Below the pieces are notes generated by a model, which was not told where the DNA came from, made no database searches, and saw only the letters and a program-made list of their open reading frames with translations. Position numbers and translations under genes: made by a program. 64,000 nt of DNA. It comes from Ophioceras dolichostomum (taxonomy: Eukaryota > Ascomycota > Sordariomycetes > Magnaporthales > Ophioceraceae). Where the stretch lies: NCBI GenBank assembly GCA_003049485.1, contig PYST01000090.1:54195-118194 (forward strand), written 5' to 3'. Below, piece after piece: positions 22,272-33,593 of the stretch (its first letter is position 1; every line of letters begins with the position of its first letter).

Positions 22272-25247
22272 ATGGAGATCGTCATACCTCCCAGAGACCA
22301 TGGACCGTCAACATTCAAGTATATGTGGGATGAGAATGGCGAGGTGACCCAGATTTCAAGGTGAGTGCCCGGCTGTGGCGCAAACGGAGACGAGGCTTGG
22401 GCAACGACAGAAGGCTGTGGTGTTAACTGGAGAGGAATACCTGGGATAGGATCGCACCTGGACAGTACGCAGAAAATCACAGCCGCAATGGAAGCCATGG
22501 CAACGGCAGGAGGACGAACAGCGAAAGCAGCAGCGGAGGCGGCTTCATCGGAGTAGGAGGAACGGGAGCAGAGTCGAGCAGCAGCGGTGTTGGTGACCAC
22601 CACCCAAGGGGCCGTGGACGGGGCCGCCAAACAGTGCAATGGCCGTTCCAGAGCGTAGCCACGGGCGAGACGACCATGGCGGCGTCGACCAGCAGTCCCA
22701 CGGTGCCTAACTGGCCCTTCCCCGCCAGCGGCGGCCCGCGCAGGGCCACCTGGCAGAACCCCAAGCGGATAAGGGACAGCGACGAGATGAGCGTGGACAC
22801 GTCCATCGTCCCGGACTATGTCGTTAACTACATCCGCGGCGAGACGCCCGAGACCCTTCGGAAGAAGAGGGCCACCAAGATCCTCAACAACATCCACACC
22901 ACCAACAGCAGTGAGAGCAACATCAACAACAACAACAGAAACAACAATGCGCCCAAGACGGTGGAGAAACCCGTCGACATCGCCCATCCCCCCGACGGCC
23001 ACCGCCGCGGACAGTCGCACGCCGCCCACTTCGAGGGCTTCACCCACCTAGACGACGACTCCAGCCGGCTCCGGAGCCTCAACGCCGCCGCCTCGAACGC
23101 CAGCGGCGACGACCTCCGCTGCCTGACGGGCAACGACCTCGACCGGCATCGTCGGCCTCGGGGCAAGAGCGACGGGACCGGCGGCGGCGTCGGCGGCAGC
23201 GGCGGCGGGCGCTGGCCCGTCATCATCAGCCTGGGGGCGGCTGGCGGCTGGCGGTCCGGCGTGGCGCTGAACGTGCTGCTGGGCTTCTTCATCCTCCTGA
23301 CCGTCTTCGTCTGCTTCGCCGCGGCCGTCGTGCGCTCGCCTCGGGGCCTGGCCGCCGAGACAGTGCTCTTCTCGGGGTCGTGCGCCGAGGCGGACCGCAT
23401 CTCGTGGGGCCTGCACGCGCTCGTCAACGTCTTCGGCGTCGTGCTCCTCGCCGGCGCGAACTACGCCTTCCAGGTGCTCACCAGCCCGACCAGGCTGGAG
23501 CTGGACCGCGCGCACGCGGGGAAGAGGTGGATGGACATCGGGATCCCGTCCGTGCGTAACTTCGCGTACATCTCCAACGTCCGCGTCTTCATGGCGCTGG
23601 TCTTGGTGGTGGCTGCTGTCATGACGCAGATAATGTGAGTTTGTTTATTTGCCGCACTTATTTCTCATCCCTTGCACATGTGTTGATCTTTGCTGGCTGA
23701 CGCATGGCTCTTCTACGCTGTCGCACAGATATAATGCGATAATCTTCACCTCGCAGTCCGGGACGAGCTACAAGCTGGTCCTCGTGTCAGAGGCTTTCTT
23801 GAATGGCGCTCCGTTCAGCAACGCGACTGCGACCAACGCCGCGGGGCTCAGCCGTTTCGACATCCTCGCCCTGCAGGATCTCGCCAACCGCGACGGGATG
23901 GTCAACTTGACGAGATCGCAGTGCCTCGCCCAGGTCGACGGCGACGTTTTCGCGACGGAGTTCGACGCCGTCGTCCTGGTGGCTAATGTTGAATCCGGCG
24001 GGAACTCCCTCATCCAGACCGCCATCGTGGATTCTTCCTCCTCTTCTAGGAGTAGCAGCAGTAGTAGCATCACATCGTTGCTACCGCTCGACACCTCGAC
24101 GCTGCAATTCTGCCTAGCCGAGCAGAAGAGCGACGACGACAACGCGACCTGCGCCGTGTCGGTGAGCAGCTCCTTGCTGGGGATCGCGGCTCTGCTAAAC
24201 TTGGTGAGCGTGGTCATCACGGCGGCGGCGCTCTTCCAACCCGCCGCTTTCAAACCGCTCGTCACCCTCGGCGATGCCGTCTCGTCGTTCCTCCGCGTGC
24301 CCGACGAGACCACGAAGGACGCGTGCCTCATGACCAAGACGGACGTGTGGCAGAAGAGGTGGGGGTTCCGCGAGGCCAAGTACTGGGTGCCGAAGAACCA
24401 CTACTTCTTCCAGAGCGCGAGCCTCCCGCGCTGGGTCCTGGTGGCCTTCGTCTGGGTCGCCATCACCGGTCTGGCGGCTGCGGCGTTGGGCATGAATATT
24501 CAGAAGGGTGCGGCCAGGGGAACCAAAGCGGCGGCGGCCCTATCGGCGTTCGGGAGCCCCAACCCAGCCGCTGTCTACGCGCTGCCAGCATCGGCACCGG
24601 CATCCGCCGCGATGCTCCTCGCCGCGCTTCCGCAGCTGCTCCTCGGCGTGCTCTACCTGACCGCCAACAGCCTGCTGACGACCTTCTTCCTGTCGCACGA
24701 GTCGTCGCAATATGCGCTCGGGAGCCCGCGCCCGCTGCGCGTGTCGGCCGACCCAGTCGGCGAGCAGACCACCAGTCTGTTCCTAACCCTGCCGCGTCCC
24801 GCGTCGTGGTTCCTGGTCTCCATATTCGCGGGGTTGGGCTTCGTGCTGAGCCAGAGCATCTTCGTCGTCGCGGCACGGCCGGACGGCGGCAACAGCGGCA
24901 ACAACGAGCAGGAGATCTTGGCACTCGGGCTGAGCGACACCGGGCTGCTTGCGCTGTTGGCGCTGCTGGTCGCGCTGGCGACGGTGGCGCTGGGCATCGG
25001 GCTCTGGCGCGCGCCGGCGGCCGTGATGGTCAACGGGCAGGAGTTCGGGAACCCGCTCGTTCTGGACGCGGGCAGCTGCAGCGCCGTGATCAGCGCGCGT
25101 TCCCACCGCGACTTAACCGAGACGGACGCCCACCGCCGCAAGCTATGCTGGGGCGTTGTCACGCGGTCTACTGGTATGGTCGTCAGTCACTGCACGTACT
25201 CCTCTAGGGGCGTAATGCAGCTCGACATGTCGAGGAGTTACGCCTGA
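22272..25247 (+). CDS. DUF6536 multi-pass membrane protein
   Basis: Large fungal membrane protein of unknown function. Three exons (22272-22360, 22483-23634, 23729-25247) give 919 residues in phase. Exon 1 (MEIVIPPRDHGPSTFKYMW) joins to a Ser/Gly-rich cytoplasmic region. The DUF6536 core starts about residue 280: GGWRSGVALNVLLGF (helix 1), FSGSCAEADRISWGLHALVNV (helix 2), LTSPTRLELDRAHAGKRW, GIPSVRN, then helix 3. Exon 3 continues directly with YNAIIFTSQSG. Further helices lie in the C-terminal half (near SLLGIAALLNLVSVV, WVLVAFVWVAITGLA, LLLGVLYLTANSL, FLVSIFAGLGFVLSQ, LLALLALLVALATVA). The tail KLCWGVV..SHCTYSSR is also family-like. The acceptor of intron 1 is chosen by phase (ATCACAG at 22482); an upstream GACAG would run into a stop. 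Confidence 0.82.
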
Positions 25248-26639
25248 TTCTGTATACCTAGGTACTCTCGTGGGCTTTTGTCAAAAGCATTTCTTTCTAT
25301 TCTTGTGTATATTCATAACATGGACGGACGGTGTTATATGGGAAGGTGGGAATGGTCGATTCGGTGGGATGGAACGCCGTGTCACTAGCTCCCTAGCGGA
25401 GGGACCCATGGATCCAGGAGAAGGACGACGATACCCAGGATGCGAGCCATAGTGAAGGCCCATCGCTCTTTTCTGTGATTTTGGTTGTTTCCTTAATGTC
25501 TATAGGCTCTCTTTGCTATCATAGTATTCAATGAACCTTGATAGGTGTTCAGCCGTCTTGTCCACTCAGTGAAGTCGGACCTTCCGAGGTAGGGCCTCCG
25601 AATCTTCGGAGGTGCTGGCCGGGAGTCACGGCCGACGATGGTTCGTTTGTTACTTCACAACCAGGTGTTTTGCACAACAATAATCGGAGACCGACCGGAG
25701 CCAGATCCGTTGGGGAGTGGGACGTACGGTAGGACACGCCATCGGCGGGTCAAAGAGGTTCCGGACCTGCAGTTGTCTTCCGTGGACGGTGGGACACTGA
25801 AGAATCGAATTTTGATGGGGATCCAGTTGCGGCAGGTGCCTCCGGCCGTTTTCGACCCGATCAGCCCATTTTGATGTGGCTCAGTCCATCGGAAGTGTCC
25901 AGGCGGGCGTGATGTGGGCTGATTGCTTATATATGCTAGGCCTCTGATTGGCCGCCTAACCCCCTGAAGCTTGTCCTGTTAGTGGTGGGCCGGCTTTTAC
26001 TCTGGAAGCCATGGTTCTGAACTGCTCACTGGAGTCACTGGCGAGAGCTCGATGGGTTGTGCCTGGACGTGAAGTGGGCTCCGTGAAGTCATTGTGATGG
26101 GGGCGTTGGGTTCTGGGCTCTTCCCTCCCTCGTACTTTCCCTGCTCCAGAGCCTACGCCACACGCTGTTGACGTTTTCCCCCATCTGGTTGACGTTTCTG
26201 GCCCCATGCTCGTGCCTTCTTGTGAGACCAGCTGAACAAATGGTACTGTGCAAAGGGTGGATCATTGGTCCCTTACTTGCTTGGAAGAAAGGAGGGAGGG
26301 AATGGCGTTGGCCGCGCTTGTTTGTAGTTCTACGGTCTTTATTAATGGACATGGTATTCTTTATAAGCCAGATGTTCTGCTTGTTTCTTTGCAGTCGTCT
26401 TGCACAGTAAAAGTTTCCGGTTACTAGGTGGACTTTGACCGCGATCAGTATTTGCCTACACCCCACAACCACCATCTGCACCTCCTCTACACCTCCCAAC
26501 AACGAAGACGTCCTTGACGATCTGTAACGTGCGATATATTTCCACTTGAACACGCTCTCGTCGTCGTCTGGCAACTTAACTATCGCTCGCAAGTCAACCA
26601 AGTCAGCCCAAGTCAAGCCAAGTTTCTCTCGCAGACACG
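25248..26639. other. Intergenic, upstream of the 90-residue protein
   Basis: No gene seen in 1.4 kb. A perfect inverted repeat with 8-bp arms (25595-25602 and 25605-25612) lies here. The last 200 bp before 26640 are rich in AAGTCAACC/AAGTCAGCC-type repeats and look like a 5' leader. Confidence 0.45.
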
Positions 26640-26912
26640 ATGTCGCCTTCGCACACCCTGTCCGCTCACTGGGGCAAGCAAATCTACACGTCCTGGCGCC
26701 AGACCCGTCAACAACAACAACAACAAACCCCGAGTCCGCTCCCGTCGCCCACCGGGACGTCGACCCTCACGGGCTACTTCAGTTCCACCGCAGCTTCTGC
26801 ACCCACGACGAACACATCAGAGAAGCGCTCCATGGACAGCGACCGGAGCAGTAGCGGGTCATCGCCCATGTCTCGCCAGTCATCCACATCCAGCTGGTTC
26901 GGTCGCCGTTGA
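26640..26912 (+). CDS. Small Ser/Gln-rich protein, 90 residues, unknown function
   Basis: Single exon starting MSPSHTLSAHWGKQIYTSW, followed by a CAA-encoded Gln run (about residues 24-29), a Pro/Ser/Thr-rich middle and a phosphosite-like C-terminus ending SSTSSWFGRR. The aromatic, non-repetitive N-terminus and Ser-rich Arg-ended tail look like a genuine small protein rather than a chance ORF, and the ATG follows a typical fungal leader. I do not recognise a function. Downstream is a 2-kb region convergent with PSD2. Could be disproved if the region proves to be a long leader. Confidence 0.55.
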   Translation: MSPSHTLSAHWGKQIYTSWRQTRQQQQQQTPSPLPSPTGTSTLTGYFSSTAASAPTTNTSEKRSMDSDRSSSGSSPMSRQSSTSSWFGRR

Positions 26913-28882
26913 GAGAGGGATTGGGAATCGAGGGCAACCGGTCTTGCGAGTCCTCGATGTCGTCTCGTCTCGGACCGACCTACCTGCCTGCCTGCCTGAC
27001 CCTTTGAGCAAACCTCCCTCGGCCGAACCTCAGCGAGCAAATGGGGACGGATCGACCTTCTAGCATCTCATCTCGCAACGGTTTGCCCTTCGCGGCACGC
27101 CGTCACCTTTCGACGACCCGAATCCGAACCCGAACTCGCAACACAGATCAACATCGCCGTCTCTCGGATGGTACATCGACTTCGCACATCCACAAGCAAG
27201 CGCCATTCGCGCTTCCACATTCCTTTTGTTTTCCTTTACCTCTCTCCCTATATCACCATGATAGCCCAGTCGGGAGCTTACCACGACACGAACAACATCC
27301 ACATCCTCTCAAAAGAAAGCTCACTGGCCGGGTGACCGTCTGGTAGCCAGACAGAGAGCTTATGTGGCGCGCGCGCATTGGGGGACGAGGTGAGGTTGTT
27401 GATCGATAACTCTGGATCTGTGGCATTGTGGTGCAGACAGAACCGGGTTGTACATGTTTGGCGGGATCGGGCATGGTGTGGGTAGGGCGGCGTTATTGAT
27501 TGGGTTGGCGTTAATGGAGGGAATATTCTTTGCTTTTCTGTCTTCCCTGCGGTTGGTTTACACACTTATCAGTCATCATCATCCGCGTTCGTCAAACTGC
27601 ACCAAGCACAACTACAGCTATCACCAGCCTTCACTACTGCTATTACGTCCTACCTTAGTCAAATGATACCCCCCGTTTTCTACCAACGAAGTCTTCGGAT
27701 TTCCATCTTTAACTTTCCGTATTCCGACTGGCCGCTTGGTTGTCGCCGTGAAGCCGCCACTCCCGCCGCCGACCACAGCATGCCCTTCGGTTTGCACTGT
27801 TGGGGGTGGGGTTCATCCTCCACTTTGCCCAGCCCAGCAATTGCGCCAGTGTGCCTGACATCCTGACACACTGACGCCAGCGTGCCCGCAGATTGCACCA
27901 CAGGTCTGCCCAACGGAGACGGCCGATGGCAGATACGAAGGGCGAATGAATGGGCTATGAACAGATGTACATGCTGTCAACATGCATAGCACGGTACTAC
28001 ACGCGACTAAACGGTGGGGTTGTGCGCTGAAGATCAACTGAGGCCAATCTATCACTCAACAAGGCAGCCAGCCCTGTAAGAGCTCCGCCGCTCTAATTCC
28101 ACCTACGTCATGCCCTGACGACCAGCCGCATCCCAACCCCTGAAGCGTTGAAAAGGGGGCTGACTTCCGTCCTTCCTCGTTTACGCGTCTGCGTGCTCCC
28201 TGTCTGATTGGAACGAACTTCACTTTCAACGACGGATGATGCCTGTTAGGACCTATTCATAGAGCAAGCGGCTGGTGGTGGTGAACAACTGCAAACGTAC
28301 GCATACTTCGGGATGACTTAGTAAACTCGCGGAAACCAGGGGAGCTCATCAAGGGGGCTCCCCAGGGTTGAGCCTCACGGTTTCCAGCAGAAAGGGCGAC
28401 GGCCACGTTCAGCAGCCAAGGTTAGGAAGTTGTCTTAGAAAGAGATGAAAGTAGTCTTGAATTGTAGTGATGTATCTTGTGATGATCACTTTCCCCCCGA
28501 AACCGCACCGTCGCCCGCCGATGTATATTTGATGCGTGAGAATGTATGTGGTTTGTGTATCAACTCCCTTCCCCCTGGCCTCCTCCCACCATGTCCATCC
28601 GTTTAGCATCCCTCTTTTCTTGTTCTCTTCTTTTCTCCTCTTTGTATTCGAGCTTGGTCGGCCAAAGAAAAAAAGATCAATAATAAATAAGACCGAAGAC
28701 AAGGCATAATAATCAACAGAGAAACATGAATAAACAAACAGTCAGGTGGATGATTGCTGCTTGCAACAAAAACAAAAGGTATGAACCCAATCCAAAGACT
28801 CATAATGACAAATGCAACGCCGCCAATAACGGGTGGGCAAGCCAGCGAAGATCAAACAAGAGAGCAAGGACGAGTGCCTAGG
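26913..28882. other. Convergent intergenic region before PSD2
   Basis: About 2 kb with no convincing coding region. It contains CCTGC repeats at about 26983-26998 and AT-rich sequence at 28620-28760 near the PSD2 3' end. Confidence 0.45.
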
Positions 28883-29211
28883 TTATCTAATCGTCCTCGT
28901 CCCCCCCGTGCCCGCCGAAGCAGCCAGCGTCGGCACGGGGGGGATGCAGTCGTCGCCACCGCTGTCCTCGGGCGAGTTGTCAATCGACAAGCTGCCCTGG
29001 ATGCGGCGCTTGGCGGCCTGCTTCTCCTCCTCCGTGATGTCGCTCGCGTCCTTGCGCATGTCCGGCGCATGCTGCGGGACGCCCAGCGAGTGGCCTACTG
29101 ACATGCCGACGCGCACCTGAACGAACAGCAAGGAACGAAAAGAGTTAGCAAGATGGCTGTTTACTTCTGCTCATTGATAGGCGTACGGCTGTAGGCTGGC
29201 GGGACAGAGTG

Positions 29212-29247
<36 letters not shown>

Positions 29248-32200
29248 NAAAAAAAAAAAAAAAAAAAGCTTACCAAAGTCTCAAGCGCGCCGTTCGAGTT
29301 GTCGACCAGATCATCATCAAACCTCATCTTCCCCTCCTCGAACAGCACAACAAGCGTGCTGCCCCCAAACTTGAAGTACCCCAGCTCCTCGGCGCGCCTC
29401 ACCTCGTCCCCCTCCCTCCGCGTAATAACCGTGCTCCCGACCATCATGGCGCCCACGCAGATGACCATGACCCTCCCGTGCGTCGGCGAGTCGATCGGCA
29501 CCACGACGCGCACGTTCTCGCCGTACACGTCCAGCGCCGACCGGATGGCCATCGGGTTGACCGTGTAGTACTCGCCCGCGATCGTCTTGGGTTTTCCCAT
29601 CACGCCGTCGACCGGCATGTGGAAGCGGTGGTAGTCCTGCGGCGCGAGGCGGAAGATGCCCAGCGCTCCCCCCCCTTCGTACCGGGCCGCGTCGTCAGGG
29701 TACGCGTCGCCCAGGAGGCGGCGGACAGAGAAGTCGCGCCCCTTTATCCAGATCTTGGTGGCGGCGTCGACGCGGTCGAACACGACGGACCGGCAGTCGG
29801 CGGGGGACACGACGATGGCAGGGTTGTCGGGCGCGGAGCAGGGCCTCGCCCCCGGCTTGAGCGCGCGGTAGAAGAACTCGTTGAAGCTCTTGAACTCGTC
29901 CAGAGGGAGCAGCACCTCGGTCATGTCGAGCTGGTGGAACTCGATGAACTTCTGGATCTCGGCCCGGGAGACCGGGTCGTCGTACTTCTTGCCCTGCTTG
30001 ATGCTCAGCGACTTGAGCAGCTTGCGGATGCGCTTGTTCTCCATCTTGTTGGACTTGAGGCCCTTGTACAGCAGGCGGATGCCGAGCCGCACGTAGACGC
30101 TCATCTTCTCCTCGTTGATCATGCCCGTGATGCGGTCCTGCACGAGGATATTGGCCGAGTTGGCGCCGAGCTTGTAGCCGCCGTACGAAATCTTGGTGAT
30201 CACCTTCGAGTACCACTTGCGCTGGGCCTGGCTGGACGTCACGAAGCCAGCCATCATGAGGTTGTTCACCTGCCGCCAGTCCTGGCTCGCGCAGGTGGCC
30301 ATGTGGGTGATGATGTCGGCGTCCTTGCGCTTGTTCAGCCGCGGCTGGTGGCAGATCGGACATTCCCTGATCATCACCACGTGCTCCTCGCCGCGGTCGT
30401 TGAGGTCGTCCCTATCGAGCGCGTCCCCCTCCTCGCCGGGCGTACTGAGCTCCGGCACCGTGATTGTGCTGCTCGAGCCGGCCGCTTCCGATAATGAGCT
30501 GGAGCTCTCTTCCGCGGGGGACTTAGCCCCGCCGGGTACGGCCAGCAGACCCTTAACCTTCTCCGTGTCGGGGATCGCCCCCTTGATCCGGTCTGAGATG
30601 GTCGGCGGCCTGGACTTCGCCTCCAGCTGGTCTTCCAGACAGAGGACAGCCTCGTCCATGGTCAGGTCTCCTAGTTCCTCGCCGTTGTTCGCCTTGTGGG
30701 GGAACCGCTGGAAGAAGCTATCGATGGTGGATTCCTTCAGCGTTGAGCCCAGGGTGTCGAGCATGGTGGTGAGCTCGACCTTGCTGATCGCCCCGCTCTC
30801 GTCCGCGTCGTACTGCTTCAGCATTGCCCTCCAGAACTGCTGGCGGAGGGCCGGGTACGGCATGTACTTGGCGCGGATGTAGAGCACCGGGTTGTGCTTG
30901 TCTTCCCACTTCTCTAGATTCTTCATCTTTAGTGGCAGGTCGAACGCGTAGAAGTACGGATCGTCAGAATCAGGGCTTAGTTCTTGGGTGGTACCGGCGG
31001 CTGCGACAGGGTTCTCGGTGGCGGGGGTAAGCAGCCCAGAGCTTGATTGAGTAGCCTTATTGACAGCCTCGCTGAGGCCGTCCAGCTGGGTCGACGGCTG
31101 CTGCTGCTGCTGCTGAGGTGTCGTTGCGGCTGCCGGGGCCGCTGGAACTGCCGAAACTATAGAAGCCGCGACGGCTCCTGACATGCTCGACCCGTTCTTG
31201 CTAAGGCCAGGGCGAGCCAACTTGGACAGAGACTGGCTCGACGAGGACCGGGATAGACCTAGCCTCATGAATCGGGACCGCTTCTCGGGCGTAGTGTACT
31301 CGGGTGGGTCTTTTAGGTCATACAGCCCCGTTTCTGGGTTGGCCTTAGGCGCCTTGTCCATTATCTCGCGGATAGGGAGAGAGGTAGAGGCGATGAAATC
31401 GTTGCCCGAGTACTTGTCGCGGTCGATGACGGTGAAGGAGAACGAGTACTGCTGCTCGTGGCCGAGGACGTGGAACAGCATCTTCTCGTTGAAGGTGGGA
31501 TTCAGGTTGTGGCGGATGGTGCGGGTGCGGTACGTCTTCTTCCCCAGCGACGCCACGACGAAGGGGTCCATGTCGAAGCTGGTCTTGGTGAAGTTGGACT
31601 CGGGCGGGAGGTCGGTGATGTTGCGGATCTCGAGGAAGATGATGCCCACGACGTCGCTACCCCCGTTGACGAACTCGTATGGATTGTCTCTCTTCTTCCG
31701 CTTCAGTCCCTTGATCCGCAACCGTCGCTTCCGCTTCTCGATGGTCTCCGGCTGCGTCGGGTCCTCGACCTCCTCGGGCGTCTCGTCATCGTAGACATCG
31801 TAGTCCTCGTCCTCGTTGGAATTGGAGCTGGAGTCAGTGCTGAGAAGGACCGGTGGAAGCTGGGGCGCACCCGAAGAGGACTGGCCGGTGCGGGCGGCGG
31901 TTGGCGGAACCTTCGTGGGCGCCAAGATCGGGGTTAGTGTGGGTGTGGGGTCCCGTGTGGAAGCCTCCGTCTCAGGTGCCGACTTCACGATGGCCTGGAA
32001 CTTCTCGAAGACCTGCTGCTGTTGGGGCGTCGACTCCCTGCTGGACGCGTCGAACAGCGTGAACTGCAGCAGCACCTCGCCGGAAACAACACTCGTCTTC
32101 TTGCCGGGCTTCTTGCTCTTCAGGGGGTACCATTTCGGCATCTGCTCCGTCTGCTCTTTGGCGAATATCTCCTCCAAAGCCAGGTCAAACTCGCCAAGAT

Positions 32201-32807
32201 AGTCCTTCCCGAAGCGGTCCTTGTCCCATGCGCACACATCGAGTAGGAGATTCGGGACCCCGTTGATGGGGAATTCGCATTGTTCGTTCCATTCTGGATG
32301 GAGCGTCTTGGACACGGCGTGGGTGACGTGTTTCGCATCGCCGCAGGTCAGGACCAGGAACTGTAAAGTGTGTAGCGCAAATTCGTCAGCGGTGCCGGCT
32401 CTCCTGTTGGTGTCTCTCTGTGTTCCTCCTGGCATTTCGATTTTGGTCGCGTGTATATAGGTGGTGGCTCACCGGGTCGGATGTGCCGCCTCTGTCCTTG
32501 GCGGCGAGGTTCCGGGCCTAGAAGTGACAAAACCAGGAGCATGTCAGTGGCGTTCTCCAAGTTTCGTGGGGATACGTGTACAGCATTACAAAACCATTGC
32601 GGCGGACAGAGAAGAGAGCAAACCCAATAATTGGATATTTACCTTTATGATTGCGATCTTTAACCATAGCCCGGTCTCCTTCCGCCCTTCTGGGCTTGCT
32701 GAATCTCCCTTGTTCCTCATAGGACTTGCACTTCGACTGTTGCTGGTGGAATTGGCGTTGGAGAGGGACGAGCCCGACTTTAGTCGGGAGGGAAGTATGC
32801 GGACCAT
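28883..32807 (-). CDS. psd2: Phosphatidylserine decarboxylase proenzyme 2 (C2-domain type)
   Basis: Converts phosphatidylserine to phosphatidylethanolamine at endosomal/Golgi-type membranes. Four exons (32807-32643, 32517-32473, 32360-29274, 29116-28883) give 1176 residues. Order: MVRILPSRLKSGSS start; C2 domain A (about 47-145, with NLAAKDRGGTSDPF); low-complexity linker; C2 domain B (about 305-410, SFDMDPFVVASLGKKT); EF-hand-like loop DADESGAISKVE (about 585-600); a C2HC zinc-finger-like element CPICHQP...HMATC (about 737-760); then the decarboxylase (from about 800). The self-cleavage motif is GGST (1069-1072), with Ser1071 expected to become the pyruvoyl group; catalytic-region HRFHMPVDG is present. 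Intron 3 holds a poly-T (sense strand) run with an N. Convergent with the 90-residue gene. Confidence 0.95.
29219..29267. repeat. 49-nt poly-A run with one N, in PSD2 intron 3
   Basis: A homopolymer on the plus strand (T on the PSD2 sense strand) with N at 29248. It starts six bases after the donor at 29273 and stays within the intron (29117-29273). Confidence 0.9.
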
Positions 32808-33558
32808 AGCGACGAGGTCCTTTATTTCTAGGTACTCCTCACCGCAGCTGAGGGGTCGGACTCTGCCGGCCGGAACTCTAAAGGACCTCTGGTGATAGGC
32901 TAGCGGGAGCTGACCAGAACCGGTTTTGAGACACAGGCGAGTCTAAAGGGGCAGGCACGCGGCTCGCTCGCAGGGAATGTCTGGCTTCGCTGTTGGTTTC
33001 TGGATGGTCTCTTGCGTCTTTTTTTCGTCTTTTGTTGGTTTCTCTTGCACGGGAAGCCCGGATTCTATGTCCACCACAACCCAGTAACAGGACCGGACAG
33101 GTGATGCCGAGCTACACGGCGTTGACACTGGGCGGTCTTTCGGTGGACGGAGCGCGAGGCGTATGTAATGGAGGAAGCTCAGCACAAGTTGGACGTCATC
33201 CAAGTCGACGCTGGCCACACCTGCTTTTTGTGCGGGGACCGTCGGCGGCAGGCATATGCCCTTATATCGCTCTTGAATCACTGGCCGCCGATCGAGTCGA
33301 GTAGACTAGAAAGGCGGGGAGTGCCTTCAGCTGGCTTGCTGCTATGGGATACTGGGCAACACGCAGCATGTGGGGAATGTAAGAGCGGAGGGAACGGGAA
33401 AGACAGCGACGATAGGGTGTGGAGCTTGAGGAGAGGAGGTAATGCGACGAATGAATGCGCAGAAGATGCCCGCGCTGGGAATTTGAGCTGCCCAACGGTA
33501 AATAAAGTTGACAAACAGAACTCACAGAAGAAAGAAAAGAGGAAAAAGAGAAAGAGAA

Positions 33559-33593
<35 letters not shown>

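Noticed and set aside
29478..30494. 338-codon plus-strand ORF
   Set aside because: Antisense shadow of PSD2; its Arg/Val/His-rich translation matches no fold while the minus strand encodes the decarboxylase.
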